Shown one piece after another: positions 8,704-18,073 of a stretch of 64,000 bases of DNA. The notes beneath the pieces were generated by a model. That model was not told the DNA's origin, ran no database searches, and saw nothing but the letters and a program-made list of their open reading frames with translations. This stretch comes from Gammaproteobacteria bacterium (GTDB taxonomy: Bacteria > Pseudomonadota > Gammaproteobacteria > Steroidobacterales > Woeseiaceae). The stretch lies in NCBI GenBank assembly GCA_030429005.1, contig JAUIDP010000002.1, positions 62,001-126,000 on the forward strand, read 5' to 3'. The position numbers and the translations under genes were made by a program. How positions within the stretch are numbered: the stretch's first letter is position 1; each line of letters starts with the position of its first letter.

Positions 8704-9572
8704 GTAACGGGCGTTTCATAATCGTCATCCTGCTGGGCCTCGGCCTGCTGATTTTCGGTCTCACCGCATTCACCGTGAACGAGCGCGAGCTGGCAATCAA
8801 GTTGCAGGTCGGTGAAGTCGTCGAGTCCGGGTACGAGCCGGGTATTCACTTCAAGATTCCGGTCTACCAGACGGTGCGCAAGTTTCCGAGCCGCATCCTG
8901 AAAATTGACGACGAGCCGCAGCGCGTTTTCACGCTGGAACGAACCGGTATGCAGGTCGATTACTTCGTGCAGTTCCGGATCATTGACGCTGTTGCATTCT
9001 ATACGTCAACCGGCGGTTCGCAGTTCATCGCAATCGAGCGACTGCGCGAGATCATTCGCAACTCGATCGTCACGGAGTTCGGCAAGCGGACCGTGCAACA
9101 GGCAATTTCCGTTGAGCGCGAAGCCTTGATGCGGGACATGCTGGCGACCGCGCGGTCGACGGCGCAGGGCCTGGGTGTCGAGTTGGTCGACTTTCGTGTC
9201 AAGCAGGTCGAGTTCGTCGCCGATGCGCGCGACTCGGTGTATAACCGAATGCGTGCCGAACGTGCCCGCGTCGCCGAGCTGACGCGCGGTGAAGGTCGGG
9301 AAGCCGAGGCGCTGATTCGTTCTACCGCCGAAAAGAACCGGACGGTAATCCTCGCGGATGCCAACAAGCAGGGGCAGATCATTCGCGGTGAGGGCGACGC
9401 GCGCGCAGCCGAGATATACGCCAATGCGTACAACCAGGACCCGGAGTTCTACAAGTTCTATCGCAGCATTGATGCATACCGGAACTCGGTGGGCAAGGCC
9501 GGCGACATCATGGTGCTGGACCCGGACAACGAATTTTTCGAATACCTGAACCGGTCCCAGGGCTCGCAGTAG
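8700..9572 (+). CDS. hflC: Membrane protease modulator HflC (SPFH/band 7)
   Basis: Partner of HflK in the FtsH-regulating complex. The 290 residues have an N-terminal membrane helix (about 6-24, IVILLGLGLLIFGLTAF), then an SPFH domain beginning VNERELAIKLQVGE and a helical region containing ERARVAELTRGEGREAEA. The length is close to the E. coli protein (334) with a slightly shorter C-terminus. The ATG overlaps the hflK stop. DUF2065 and purA follow on the same strand; hisZ, found at this place in many relatives, is absent here. Confidence 0.95.
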   Translation: MSNGRFIIVILLGLGLLIFGLTAFTVNERELAIKLQVGEVVESGYEPGIHFKIPVYQTVRKFPSRILKIDDEPQRVFTLERTGMQVDYFVQFRIIDAVAFYTSTGGSQFIAIERLREIIRNSIVTEFGKRTVQQAISVEREALMRDMLATARSTAQGLGVELVDFRVKQVEFVADARDSVYNRMRAERARVAELTRGEGREAEALIRSTAEKNRTVILADANKQGQIIRGEGDARAAEIYANAYNQDPEFYKFYRSIDAYRNSVGKAGDIMVLDPDNEFFEYLNRSQGSQ

Positions 9573-9608
9573 CCCTGGAGGTTTGGGCAAGCCGGTTTCG
9601 AGTTCGAC

Positions 9609-11106
<1,498 letters not shown>

Positions 11107-12171
11107 ATGACCACGAATAACCTGGTCTTCAAGGCCGGCCCCGGCGCCTTTGAGACAATTCGACGGCATGGCTTCGCCGCCGAGCAGATCGGCACGATCG
11201 CCGGTGCATCAGGTGGTGCCAAGTGGCTGGTCCTGAGCCAACTCGATCGATGCATCCTGCAAACTCTGGTACCGAAACTTGTCGGACCGGTACACCTGAT
11301 CGGCTCGTCGATCGGTTCGTGGCGATTTGCCTGTTATGCGCAGGACGACCCGGTCGCTGCAATCGAACGCTTCGAGGAAGCGTATATCGGACAGAGTTAC
11401 AGCGACCGGCCGGATATTCATGAGATCACAGCCAAGTCACGCGAGATCCTGCGGATCGTAATGCAGGCGGATGCGCCACGGCAGATCCTGGATCACCCGG
11501 TGCTGCGAACGCACGTCATGTCTGTTCGCAGCAAACACATTGCCGCGTCGGAGAATCGGGTGCTGCTCGCGGCAAGCCTTGCGGCGGCCGCATCGCTGAA
11601 TGCCGTAAGCCGCCGGACGCTTGCGTGGTTTTTCGAGCGTGCGTTGTTTTTCGACGCGCGCGATTTGCCGCCGTTCTTCGACGTAGGCGGGTTTCCGATC
11701 CAGAAAATCCGGATTCGAGAGAGCAATATCGAGGACGCCATCGTGTCCACTGGCGCAATACCGCTGGTATTGTCCGGGGTACGGAATATCGATGGCGCTG
11801 AACCGGGCGTGTACCGGGACGGTGGTGTGATCGACTACCACCTCGACCTGCCGCTGAGCGAAAGCGGTCGGTTGACGTTATTCCCGCACTTCTTCGATCG
11901 AATCGTTCCGGGCTGGTTCGACAAGAAACTGTCCTGGCGCAAGCCGCTGCCGGAACACATCGATCGTACGATCCTCGTCAGTCCTTCCGCAGAGTTCGTG
12001 CAACGTCTGCCGCGGCAGAAGATCCCGGACCGTACCGACTTCACTTCCTATGCTCCTCTGGACCGCATCCGCGCCTGGCAAACAGTCGTCGGCGAATGCC
12101 GGGCACTGGCCGACGAGTTCGCAGATGTGATAGCCGGGGATCGGCTGGCGGCCCGACTGCAGCCGCTCTAA
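11107..12171 (+). CDS. Patatin-like phospholipase family protein
   Basis: The 354-residue cytosolic protein has both halves of a patatin Ser-Asp dyad: GSSIG (Ser68 as nucleophile) and DGG (Asp238). An additional glycine-rich loop, GASGGAKW at about residues 33-40, sits where the oxyanion loop is expected and itself looks like a GxSGG motif. No signal peptide is seen. Patatins hydrolyse acyl ester bonds of lipids; the substrate here is unknown. The ATG immediately follows the purA stop, so it probably shares the purA transcript. It ends 6 bases from the convergent NERD-like gene. Confidence 0.75.
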   Translation: MTTNNLVFKAGPGAFETIRRHGFAAEQIGTIAGASGGAKWLVLSQLDRCILQTLVPKLVGPVHLIGSSIGSWRFACYAQDDPVAAIERFEEAYIGQSYSDRPDIHEITAKSREILRIVMQADAPRQILDHPVLRTHVMSVRSKHIAASENRVLLAASLAAAASLNAVSRRTLAWFFERALFFDARDLPPFFDVGGFPIQKIRIRESNIEDAIVSTGAIPLVLSGVRNIDGAEPGVYRDGGVIDYHLDLPLSESGRLTLFPHFFDRIVPGWFDKKLSWRKPLPEHIDRTILVSPSAEFVQRLPRQKIPDRTDFTSYAPLDRIRAWQTVVGECRALADEFADVIAGDRLAARLQPL

Positions 12172-12177
12172 TCGCCG

Positions 12178-13044
12178 TTACCTGCGCAGCTTGCAGCGAG
12201 TCGTCAGCAACTGGTGAATGGCGTCGACGTCTTCGTCCAGCAGGAAGTCGGCCTGGTCTTTCCAGCCGCTGAGCATTGCCAGGTTTTTCTCGTTAACCAG
12301 CAGGTGCTCATCGCTGCGTTGCTCATCAATGGTCCAGCCGGGCACTGCAATAACGGAACGCACCCGCACGCGGTGGTCCAGTAAACGCCGAAACTCGCGT
12401 TCGAGGCTGGCAATATTGGCATTCGTCGAAACAATCGAATGGGTCTTGCCGGTCTCGCCGAAATGCAGCTCGTTGTTGATTAGCGTCACGTCGCCCTTTT
12501 TGCCGGAAGGCTCGGCGACAACGCTGACGGCATAGGCGCCATTCTTGCCGACAATAATGTGATCAATGATGCCGGCATCGGTGCTGACATCGTGGTAAGT
12601 CTGGCCGACGCCGGTCGCAAGTTTATGCAGCTGGTGGCCGATGGCGATATTGGCGTCGCGGCGAAGTTTTACGCGATGGCGTGTGATGACTGTCCGGCAA
12701 AGCCGGACGAGGACCAGTACTGCGCCGGCGCACAGTGCGGCGAGCAACAGGTGGAGTTGCCAGGCCGGGTAGCCGACGAACAGTTGGCGGGCCTGCAGCA
12801 CGTAGGCGGATATGAACAGGACGACAAACACGACGCCGGCGCCGAGATAAGTTGACTGGCTGCTGTTCAGGCGCTCGACTTCTTCGCGAAATCGCTGCGC
12901 GGCTTCGCGCATGATGCTGTCGGAAAAGCTGGGGTGCGAGCCGACGCTACGATTGATCAGCTGCCAGGACTTCGCAATGACAACGAAAACCAGGGTACAG
13001 GTCAATGCGACCGTGGCCGCGCCGCTGATACCTTCGATGTCCAT
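12178..13044 (-). CDS. Membrane protein with NERD-like nuclease-related domain
   Basis: The 288-residue product (ATG at 13044; an in-frame start at 13089 would add 15 residues) has three hydrophobic helices: one near the N-terminus (VALTCTLVFVVIAKSW) and a pair in the middle (LGAGVVFVVLFISAYVLQ; LHLLLAALCAGAVLVLVRL). A soluble C-terminal half resembles the NERD fold: IDHIIVGKNGAYAVSVV matches the DHhhhGxxGhahhexK pattern, although the catalytic lysine of the usual ETK is replaced. NERD domains are predicted nucleases, but catalytic competence here is doubtful. No partner gene is obvious; it converges on the patatin-like gene. Confidence 0.6.
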   Translation of the reverse strand: MDIEGISGAATVALTCTLVFVVIAKSWQLINRSVGSHPSFSDSIMREAAQRFREEVERLNSSQSTYLGAGVVFVVLFISAYVLQARQLFVGYPAWQLHLLLAALCAGAVLVLVRLCRTVITRHRVKLRRDANIAIGHQLHKLATGVGQTYHDVSTDAGIIDHIIVGKNGAYAVSVVAEPSGKKGDVTLINNELHFGETGKTHSIVSTNANIASLEREFRRLLDHRVRVRSVIAVPGWTIDEQRSDEHLLVNEKNLAMLSGWKDQADFLLDEDVDAIHQLLTTRCKLRR

Positions 13045-13225
13045 ATCGTCTTTCCCGGCTGCATCCGCAAGCTCCAATTTAGCCCGCACATGCAGCAGCC
13101 ACTGTGACCTGCGTCACACTGGGGCGGTCCGAACCGCGCCGCAATACGCATTTTCAGATTCCGTTCAGGCTAGCCGGGTTATTCCTGTTGCAAACTGAAT
13201 TCGCCTGACGGCGACGAGGTGAGAA

Positions 13226-13855
13226 ATGAACAAGGGAATGTCAGTATTGGTTCTGGTCAGTGCCGGACTTTTCAGCGGCTGTGCGTCAATGAGCAGCGAG
13301 GAGTGCGCCAGCAGTGACTGGTCGGCGATCGGCTACGAAGACGGTTCACGGGGCTATAGCAGTGATCGCTTCGCCAACCACCGCAAAGCCTGCGCAAAGC
13401 ATGGCATTACTGCGGATTTCGGCGCCTACCAGCGTGGCCGTACCGACGGGCTGGTTGAGTTCTGTCAACCTAGCCGTGGCTACAACTTTGGCGCCAGCGG
13501 CGGCAATTACAACGGTGTTTGCGCCGCGAACGAGGAGGCGGCATTCCTTGATGCTTACCGCATCGGGCGGGAAATGTACTCGCTGCGTTCCAACGTCAAC
13601 GCTGCCAATTCTGAGATTTACGCGCGTGAGCAGGAGATGGAAGACATCGACCTGGCTGTCCGCGACAAGCAGGCCCTGCTGATAGCACCGGAAACGGCAA
13701 CTGAAGACAGGGTCCTGCTGTTAGCCGACCTGAAGCGGCTGTCAGAACGAAAGGGTGAGATCGAGTCTGAGATCGAGTTGCTCGTAGCTGATCGCGCCCG
13801 TGCCGAACAGGCGCTCGCGCACTACGAGCAGACGGTAGCGGCGGACGCTTATTAG
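13226..13855 (+). CDS. DUF2799 lipoprotein
   Basis: The 209-residue protein starts with a lipoprotein signal, lipobox LFSGC, so it is probably anchored to the outer membrane. The next ~100 residues fit DUF2799: WSAIGYEDGSRGYSSDRF, CAKHGITADFGAYQRGRTDG and FCQPSRGYNFGASGGNYNGV. The C-terminal ~90 residues are a predicted alpha-helical coiled coil rich in Glu, Arg and Ala. A GAGGTGAG ribosome binding site precedes the ATG. The function of DUF2799 is unknown. It ends directly against the stop of the next, oppositely directed gene. Confidence 0.8.
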   Translation: MNKGMSVLVLVSAGLFSGCASMSSEECASSDWSAIGYEDGSRGYSSDRFANHRKACAKHGITADFGAYQRGRTDGLVEFCQPSRGYNFGASGGNYNGVCAANEEAAFLDAYRIGREMYSLRSNVNAANSEIYAREQEMEDIDLAVRDKQALLIAPETATEDRVLLLADLKRLSERKGEIESEIELLVADRARAEQALAHYEQTVAADAY

Positions 13856-14260
13856 TTACTGACGCGAGTTCTTGCGGCGATCTTCGCCACTGCGTTGCTC
13901 GGACGAAAACGAACCCGTCGAGCCCGCTGCACCGCCGGGCCCGAAAGGACTGCGACGGTCTTTGTGCGAGCGGCGGTCGTCGTGGTGCGCGAAGCGGCAG
14001 TTGCACTCCAGGATGTCGCATTCCGGCAGAGGCAGCCGCGGTGCCGCCGTAGCGAGGAAGCGCCGGCCAACCATCTCCTGCGCCGCCCTGCAGGCGTGCC
14101 CCGAGGTCTTGATCGAGACGGCATGAAACTCTGTGCTGGTCGCCCTCGGCCGGGCAGTGGGCGCCTGTCGCGCTTCATCTGCAATTTGCCGGCGTTTTCG
14201 CAGTAACCACCAGATAGCAACCAGGAGCGCCACGAGCAACAGCATCGTCAACGGGTTCAT
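13856..14260 (-). CDS. Small membrane-anchored protein with Cys/His cluster and DRR repeats
   Basis: A 134-residue protein with one N-terminal membrane helix (LTMLLLVALLVAIWWLL) followed by RKRR, so the rest is probably cytoplasmic. The soluble part contains ECDILECNCRF, then HHDDRRSHKDRR and, at the C-terminus, GEDRRKNSRQ. The segment from about residue 55 (FHAVSIKT, CRAAQ, GRRFLATAAPRLPLPEC) looks like conserved hypothetical proteins of gammaproteobacteria. No function is known. The CxxxxCxC plus HH arrangement could bind a metal, which is inference. Its stop abuts that of the DUF2799 gene. Confidence 0.65.
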   Translation of the reverse strand: MNPLTMLLLVALLVAIWWLLRKRRQIADEARQAPTARPRATSTEFHAVSIKTSGHACRAAQEMVGRRFLATAAPRLPLPECDILECNCRFAHHDDRRSHKDRRSPFGPGGAAGSTGSFSSEQRSGEDRRKNSRQ

Positions 14261-14340
14261 TCGGCCTCCCTCTCATTATTTCGTGGCGCGTAACAGCCGC
14301 AGGCAGCTTAACACGCTTTTATTTCGACATATTTACCATA

Positions 14341-14847
14341 TCAATCACGGCTGGCCGGTCCCGGCGTGCTTTCCGCGGCGGCCAGTTCGGCAATAGCGGC
14401 AAACTCCTCCAGGCCATGCAGGGCCTCGGTCTCCCGGTAGATCGCAACGTAGTGCTCCCGGATACCGGGCCAGCGATCGATGGATTGCGCAAAGTCGAGG
14501 ACGTAGGCATCCCGAACGCGGCGGCTGATCAACTCGTCCTTATAGGCGTTTTGTACCGAGCGCAGGAAGTTGATCTGGTGCCGGGCGATGCCACGAATCT
14601 GCGACGCATCGGTTGCGGTAACCAGGTGGGCCTCCGGTGACTCGAGCTTGGGAAACAGTTTGGCCACGTCGGTATTCGTGGCCCTTCGCTCATTGAGGAT
14701 ATTGTGCTGAGCGGCCAGGGCCATTTCCGCACGCGTGGCCGCGATCTCGTTGGTTTTGCGCAATTCGGCGGCAATGAGAATCATCGAGGCGACGATCCCG
14801 ATGACGCCCACGATCTCCACCATTTCCCGCCAGTGTCTGTTGGTCAT
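14341..14847 (-). CDS. Membrane-anchored protein of unknown function
   Basis: The 168-residue product (ATG at 14847; an in-frame start at 14910 gives a less plausible N-terminus that overlaps the divergent gene) has one membrane helix at about residues 9-28 (VEIVGVIGIVASMILIAAEL) and a helical soluble domain. The segment LRKTNEIAATRAEMALAAQ after the helix resembles short uncharacterised proteins common in marine bacteria. No catalytic motif is seen. It is divergent from the Mpo1-like gene, 34 bases between the start codons, so the two may share a control region. Confidence 0.6.
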   Translation of the reverse strand: MTNRHWREMVEIVGVIGIVASMILIAAELRKTNEIAATRAEMALAAQHNILNERRATNTDVAKLFPKLESPEAHLVTATDASQIRGIARHQINFLRSVQNAYKDELISRRVRDAYVLDFAQSIDRWPGIREHYVAIYRETEALHGLEEFAAIAELAAAESTPGPASRD

Positions 14848-14881
14848 AGAATCAGTATACCGATTCGTGCAGGATAGGACG

Positions 14882-15421
14882 ATGAACAGCCAGAATAAGC
14901 TCATGGACATGCTGACGGGCTATGCGGCCGCGCATCAGCATCCGTTCAATATCTTCGTACATTTGCTTGGAATTCCGACCATTATGCTGGGAGCGCTGAT
15001 TCCGCTGACCTGGGTCAGCGTCCAGGCAGGTGACGTTACGTTCAGCCTGGCGCATGTGCTGGTGGTGGCTTTTTTCCTCTTTTACCTGACGCTGGACCGC
15101 ATCTTCGCCGTCGTTTTCCTGGTAGCCGCCTTGTTGCTGACCGCACTGGCAGCGCGCATCGGGGATTTGCCTTTGGCGACCTCGGGCAGTATCGCCGCAG
15201 CGGCATTCTTTGGCGGCTATGCATTGCAGTTCGTCGGCCACGCGGTGGAAAAATCGATGCCGGTATTGGTGAAGCATCCGATACAGGCCAATCTTGCCGC
15301 GCCGTTTTTTACCGTCGTCGAGGTGTTCAAGCTTCTCGGCCTGCGGCGCGCCCTGTTCGACGCGGTACAGACTGAAATTGCGTCCCGGCGAGCGGCGGCC
15401 GGGGCCGGTACATCGGAGTGA
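14882..15421 (+). CDS. Mpo1-like (DUF962) integral membrane protein
   Basis: The 179-residue protein begins LMDMLTGYAAAHQHPFNIFVHLLGIP, matching the DUF962 family whose yeast member Mpo1 is an Fe2+-dependent dioxygenase that alpha-oxidises 2-hydroxy fatty acids. Conserved histidines are visible: HQHP and FVHLLG near the N-terminus, and QFVGHAVEK near residue 120. Three or four membrane helices follow one another. The start is ATG at 14882, not the in-frame codon at 14735 inside the divergent gene. The stop overlaps the next gene (GTGA), making this the first gene of the coupled 14.9-25.0 kb cluster. Confidence 0.75.
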   Translation: MNSQNKLMDMLTGYAAAHQHPFNIFVHLLGIPTIMLGALIPLTWVSVQAGDVTFSLAHVLVVAFFLFYLTLDRIFAVVFLVAALLLTALAARIGDLPLATSGSIAAAAFFGGYALQFVGHAVEKSMPVLVKHPIQANLAAPFFTVVEVFKLLGLRRALFDAVQTEIASRRAAAGAGTSE

Positions 15422-16776
15422 GGATCAAAGAGCCGGGTCGTGACATCGATGTGGTTCACGACACGGATGTGCTGGTCGTCGGTTCCGGGCCCGGCGGTCT
15501 CGCTGCAGCACTTGGGGCCGCCCGCGCGGGTGTCGCGGTTACATTGCTGGAGCGCTTTGGCTGTTTTGGCGGCAATATCACGGCGGTCGGCGTCGAAGGC
15601 TTTGCCTGGTATCGGCACGAACAGACGGTCGATACCGAAGGCGTCGGCGTCGAATTCGAGTCCCGGGCCAGGTCAATGGGCGCGGCCACGCCGGAGCCGC
15701 AGTCAGACAGTCACGCTATCGACGCCGAAGGCTTCAAGTGTGTCGCGGACGTCATGGTCGAGGAGGCCGGAATCGTGCCGATGCTGCACCGCCTGTTTGT
15801 CGCTCCGTTAATGGAGGGCAATCAGGTCAAGGGGGTGATCACCGAAAGTAAGGCAGGGCGTGAAGCCATCCTGGCGAAGCGCGTTATCGATGCGACGGGC
15901 GATGCGGATGTTGCCTATCGGGCCGGTGCGCGCACGCACAAGACGCCGAAAGAGAAGATGATGGCCGCGTCGGTGATGTTTTCGATGACCGGAGTCGACA
16001 AGAAAAAATTTATCGCACACGTCAAGGCCGATCCGCAGACCTATGCGGACTGGGAGAGCAACGAGTGGTCGGTGGAAACCAGTGGCAAGGAGGACGCCAT
16101 GTTCTCCCCGTTTCTGCGCAAGCCGTTCGAACTGGCGCGACAAGACGGGCTGATCCCGGCGGACCTCGACACGATTGCAGGGACCTGGGGAGCGATCTAT
16201 GACACTGGCGATCTTACCTACCTGAACCTGGTCCACCTGGCGGGCTGCGACGGTACCGACCCGGACGACCTGACGCGCTTCGAAATGGAAGGGCGCAAAC
16301 AGGCCATGCATGCTGTCGCGGCCATGCGTGCCTACAACCCGGGATGTGAGAACGCACGCCTGAGAAACTTTGGCATGACACTGGGGATCCGCGACACGCG
16401 CAAGATCGATGCCGTGTATAACATGACGGCGCACGACGTGCGCGAACAGGGGCGTTTCGATGACAGCATCGGGATCTTTCCCGAGTTTATCGACGGCTAC
16501 GGAATTCTGATCCTGCCGACCACGGGTCGCTATTTCCAGGTGCCATACCGCACGACGATTCCGCAGGGCGTGGAAAACCTGCTGGTCGCGGGCCGTGCAA
16601 CCGGCGGCGATCGGGATAGCCATGCGGCGACACGCAACATGATGTGCTGCACGGTGACGGGGCAGGGTGCCGGCGTCGCTGCGGCCATGTCCGTCAAATA
16701 CCGGCAGCCGCTTCGCGATCTCGATGTCGCGCTGCTGCAAGCCGAGTTGTTACGCCAGGGTGTGCGGCTGCATTGA
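15418..16776 (+). CDS. FAD-dependent oxidoreductase (FAD_oxidored family)
   Basis: The 452-residue flavoprotein has a Rossmann dinucleotide motif, VVGSGPGGLAAALGAA, at about residues 18-33 with the ribose-binding LLERFG just after, and GGN at the substrate-proximal loop typical of PF12831-type oxidoreductases. ATGDADVAYRAGA is the second FAD contact. The C-terminal GRATGGDRDSHAATRNMMCCTVTGQGAG loop closes the FAD site. The substrate is unknown. The GTG start overlaps the DUF962 stop by 4 bases. The location upstream of an MFS carrier and a betaine-aldehyde-type dehydrogenase suggests a catabolic oxidation step. Confidence 0.8.
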   Translation: MRIKEPGRDIDVVHDTDVLVVGSGPGGLAAALGAARAGVAVTLLERFGCFGGNITAVGVEGFAWYRHEQTVDTEGVGVEFESRARSMGAATPEPQSDSHAIDAEGFKCVADVMVEEAGIVPMLHRLFVAPLMEGNQVKGVITESKAGREAILAKRVIDATGDADVAYRAGARTHKTPKEKMMAASVMFSMTGVDKKKFIAHVKADPQTYADWESNEWSVETSGKEDAMFSPFLRKPFELARQDGLIPADLDTIAGTWGAIYDTGDLTYLNLVHLAGCDGTDPDDLTRFEMEGRKQAMHAVAAMRAYNPGCENARLRNFGMTLGIRDTRKIDAVYNMTAHDVREQGRFDDSIGIFPEFIDGYGILILPTTGRYFQVPYRTTIPQGVENLLVAGRATGGDRDSHAATRNMMCCTVTGQGAGVAAAMSVKYRQPLRDLDVALLQAELLRQGVRLH

Positions 16777-16804
16777 AGACAACTCCCGGCATACGACGGG
16801 ACTG

Positions 16805-18073
16805 ATGGCCGGGACGACGGCCAGGCGCTACCTGCAACTCGGCGTGCTAACGCTTGCGGCCGGTGCCGTTTATCCACTGATCTACCTGCGCCAGAACTTC
16901 GAAGTATCCATCCTGGAAACCTTCGACATCAGTATTAAGGAACTGGGGCGGTGCTACTCAATACTGGGTGTCATATTCGTTGCAACGTATCTGCCCAGCG
17001 GCTGGCTGGCCGATCGGGTTGAGCCGCGCGGCCTGGTTGCATTCTCGCTGGCGATGACGGGAGTGCTCGGAATCTGGTTCTCGACCGTGCCGTCTTATGC
17101 GGCGCTACAGTTCATCTTCGCCGGCTGGGGCATCGTCACCGGACTGACGTTCTGGGCAGCGCTGATCAAGGCCGTGGCCGTACTCGCGAAGCATGACGAG
17201 CAGGGCCGGTTTTTCGGCATTCTCGATGGTGGTCGTGGCCTCGTCGAGGCCATCCTTGCCAGCATTGCGATTGCATGGTTCGCGTATTCACTGAACACGC
17301 TGGGAGAGCCGACCGGTGCTGCGTTGCTCAGGGTCATTTACCTGTACATCGTATTTGCGATGGTGCTGGCCCCGATCGTATATTTTGCGATTGACGATAC
17401 CGGCAGTGACGCAGACAGTCCGGCAGGCCCGGGGCGGCAACGGCCACGAATTTTGCAGGACCTCAGGACAATTCTCGGCAAGGAGGAGATCTGGCTGGCC
17501 GCGATCTGTATCAACTGCGGCTACCAATTGTTCTGGGCGACCTATTCCTTTTCCGGCTACCTGCAGAACATTTACGGACTGACGGCCGTTGCGGTTGGCA
17601 CGATTACGGTGGCCAAACTCTGGATGCGGCCGATCGGGGCAGTCGTTGCCGGGTTCGCAGGCGATCGCTTCAACCGCGAGAAGACGCTGGCAGCACTCAT
17701 GTTCGCCGGCACCGTATCGCTCGCTGCTCTGATTGTCCTGCCAGCTTCGGCGGGTGCCACGGTCCTGCTTGCAGTGGTGTTGCTGGTTGGATTGATGACG
17801 TATGCGATTCGCGGCATTTTCTGGTCGACACTTGACAGCTGTAACATTTCGGTCCGGATCAAGGGTCTTGCTATTGGTGTCATGTCGCTTATCGGCTATT
17901 CGCCCGATATCTACCTGCCGCTGCTGAACGGCTTCCTGCTGGAAAGTTTTCCTGGCAAGTCCGGGTACAATTGGTACTTCGGTACGATTGTCATCATGGG
18001 TTTTGCCGGTACGCTGGCGGCATGGCGACTGCACATTCTCGTGCAACGATCAGCAGGAGAGACTACGACATGA
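16805..18073 (+). CDS. MFS transporter
   Basis: A 422-residue carrier with about 12 hydrophobic helices in two halves. The loop between helices 2 and 3 carries GWLADRVEPRG, close to the MFS signature GxxxDRxGRR; an equivalent, FAGDRFNREK, follows in the second half. ATG at 16805 is used since the frame before it is the shadow of the previous gene. The gap to the FAD oxidoreductase is 28 bases and the stop overlaps the next start (ATGA). The overall pattern resembles organic-anion or sugar-phosphate carriers, but no substrate can be assigned. Confidence 0.82.
   Translation: MAGTTARRYLQLGVLTLAAGAVYPLIYLRQNFEVSILETFDISIKELGRCYSILGVIFVATYLPSGWLADRVEPRGLVAFSLAMTGVLGIWFSTVPSYAALQFIFAGWGIVTGLTFWAALIKAVAVLAKHDEQGRFFGILDGGRGLVEAILASIAIAWFAYSLNTLGEPTGAALLRVIYLYIVFAMVLAPIVYFAIDDTGSDADSPAGPGRQRPRILQDLRTILGKEEIWLAAICINCGYQLFWATYSFSGYLQNIYGLTAVAVGTITVAKLWMRPIGAVVAGFAGDRFNREKTLAALMFAGTVSLAALIVLPASAGATVLLAVVLLVGLMTYAIRGIFWSTLDSCNISVRIKGLAIGVMSLIGYSPDIYLPLLNGFLLESFPGKSGYNWYFGTIVIMGFAGTLAAWRLHILVQRSAGETTT

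Noticed and set aside
15808-16740. 310-codon open frame on the - strand opposite the FAD oxidoreductase
   Set aside because: Shadow frame; the + strand protein has clear FAD motifs.
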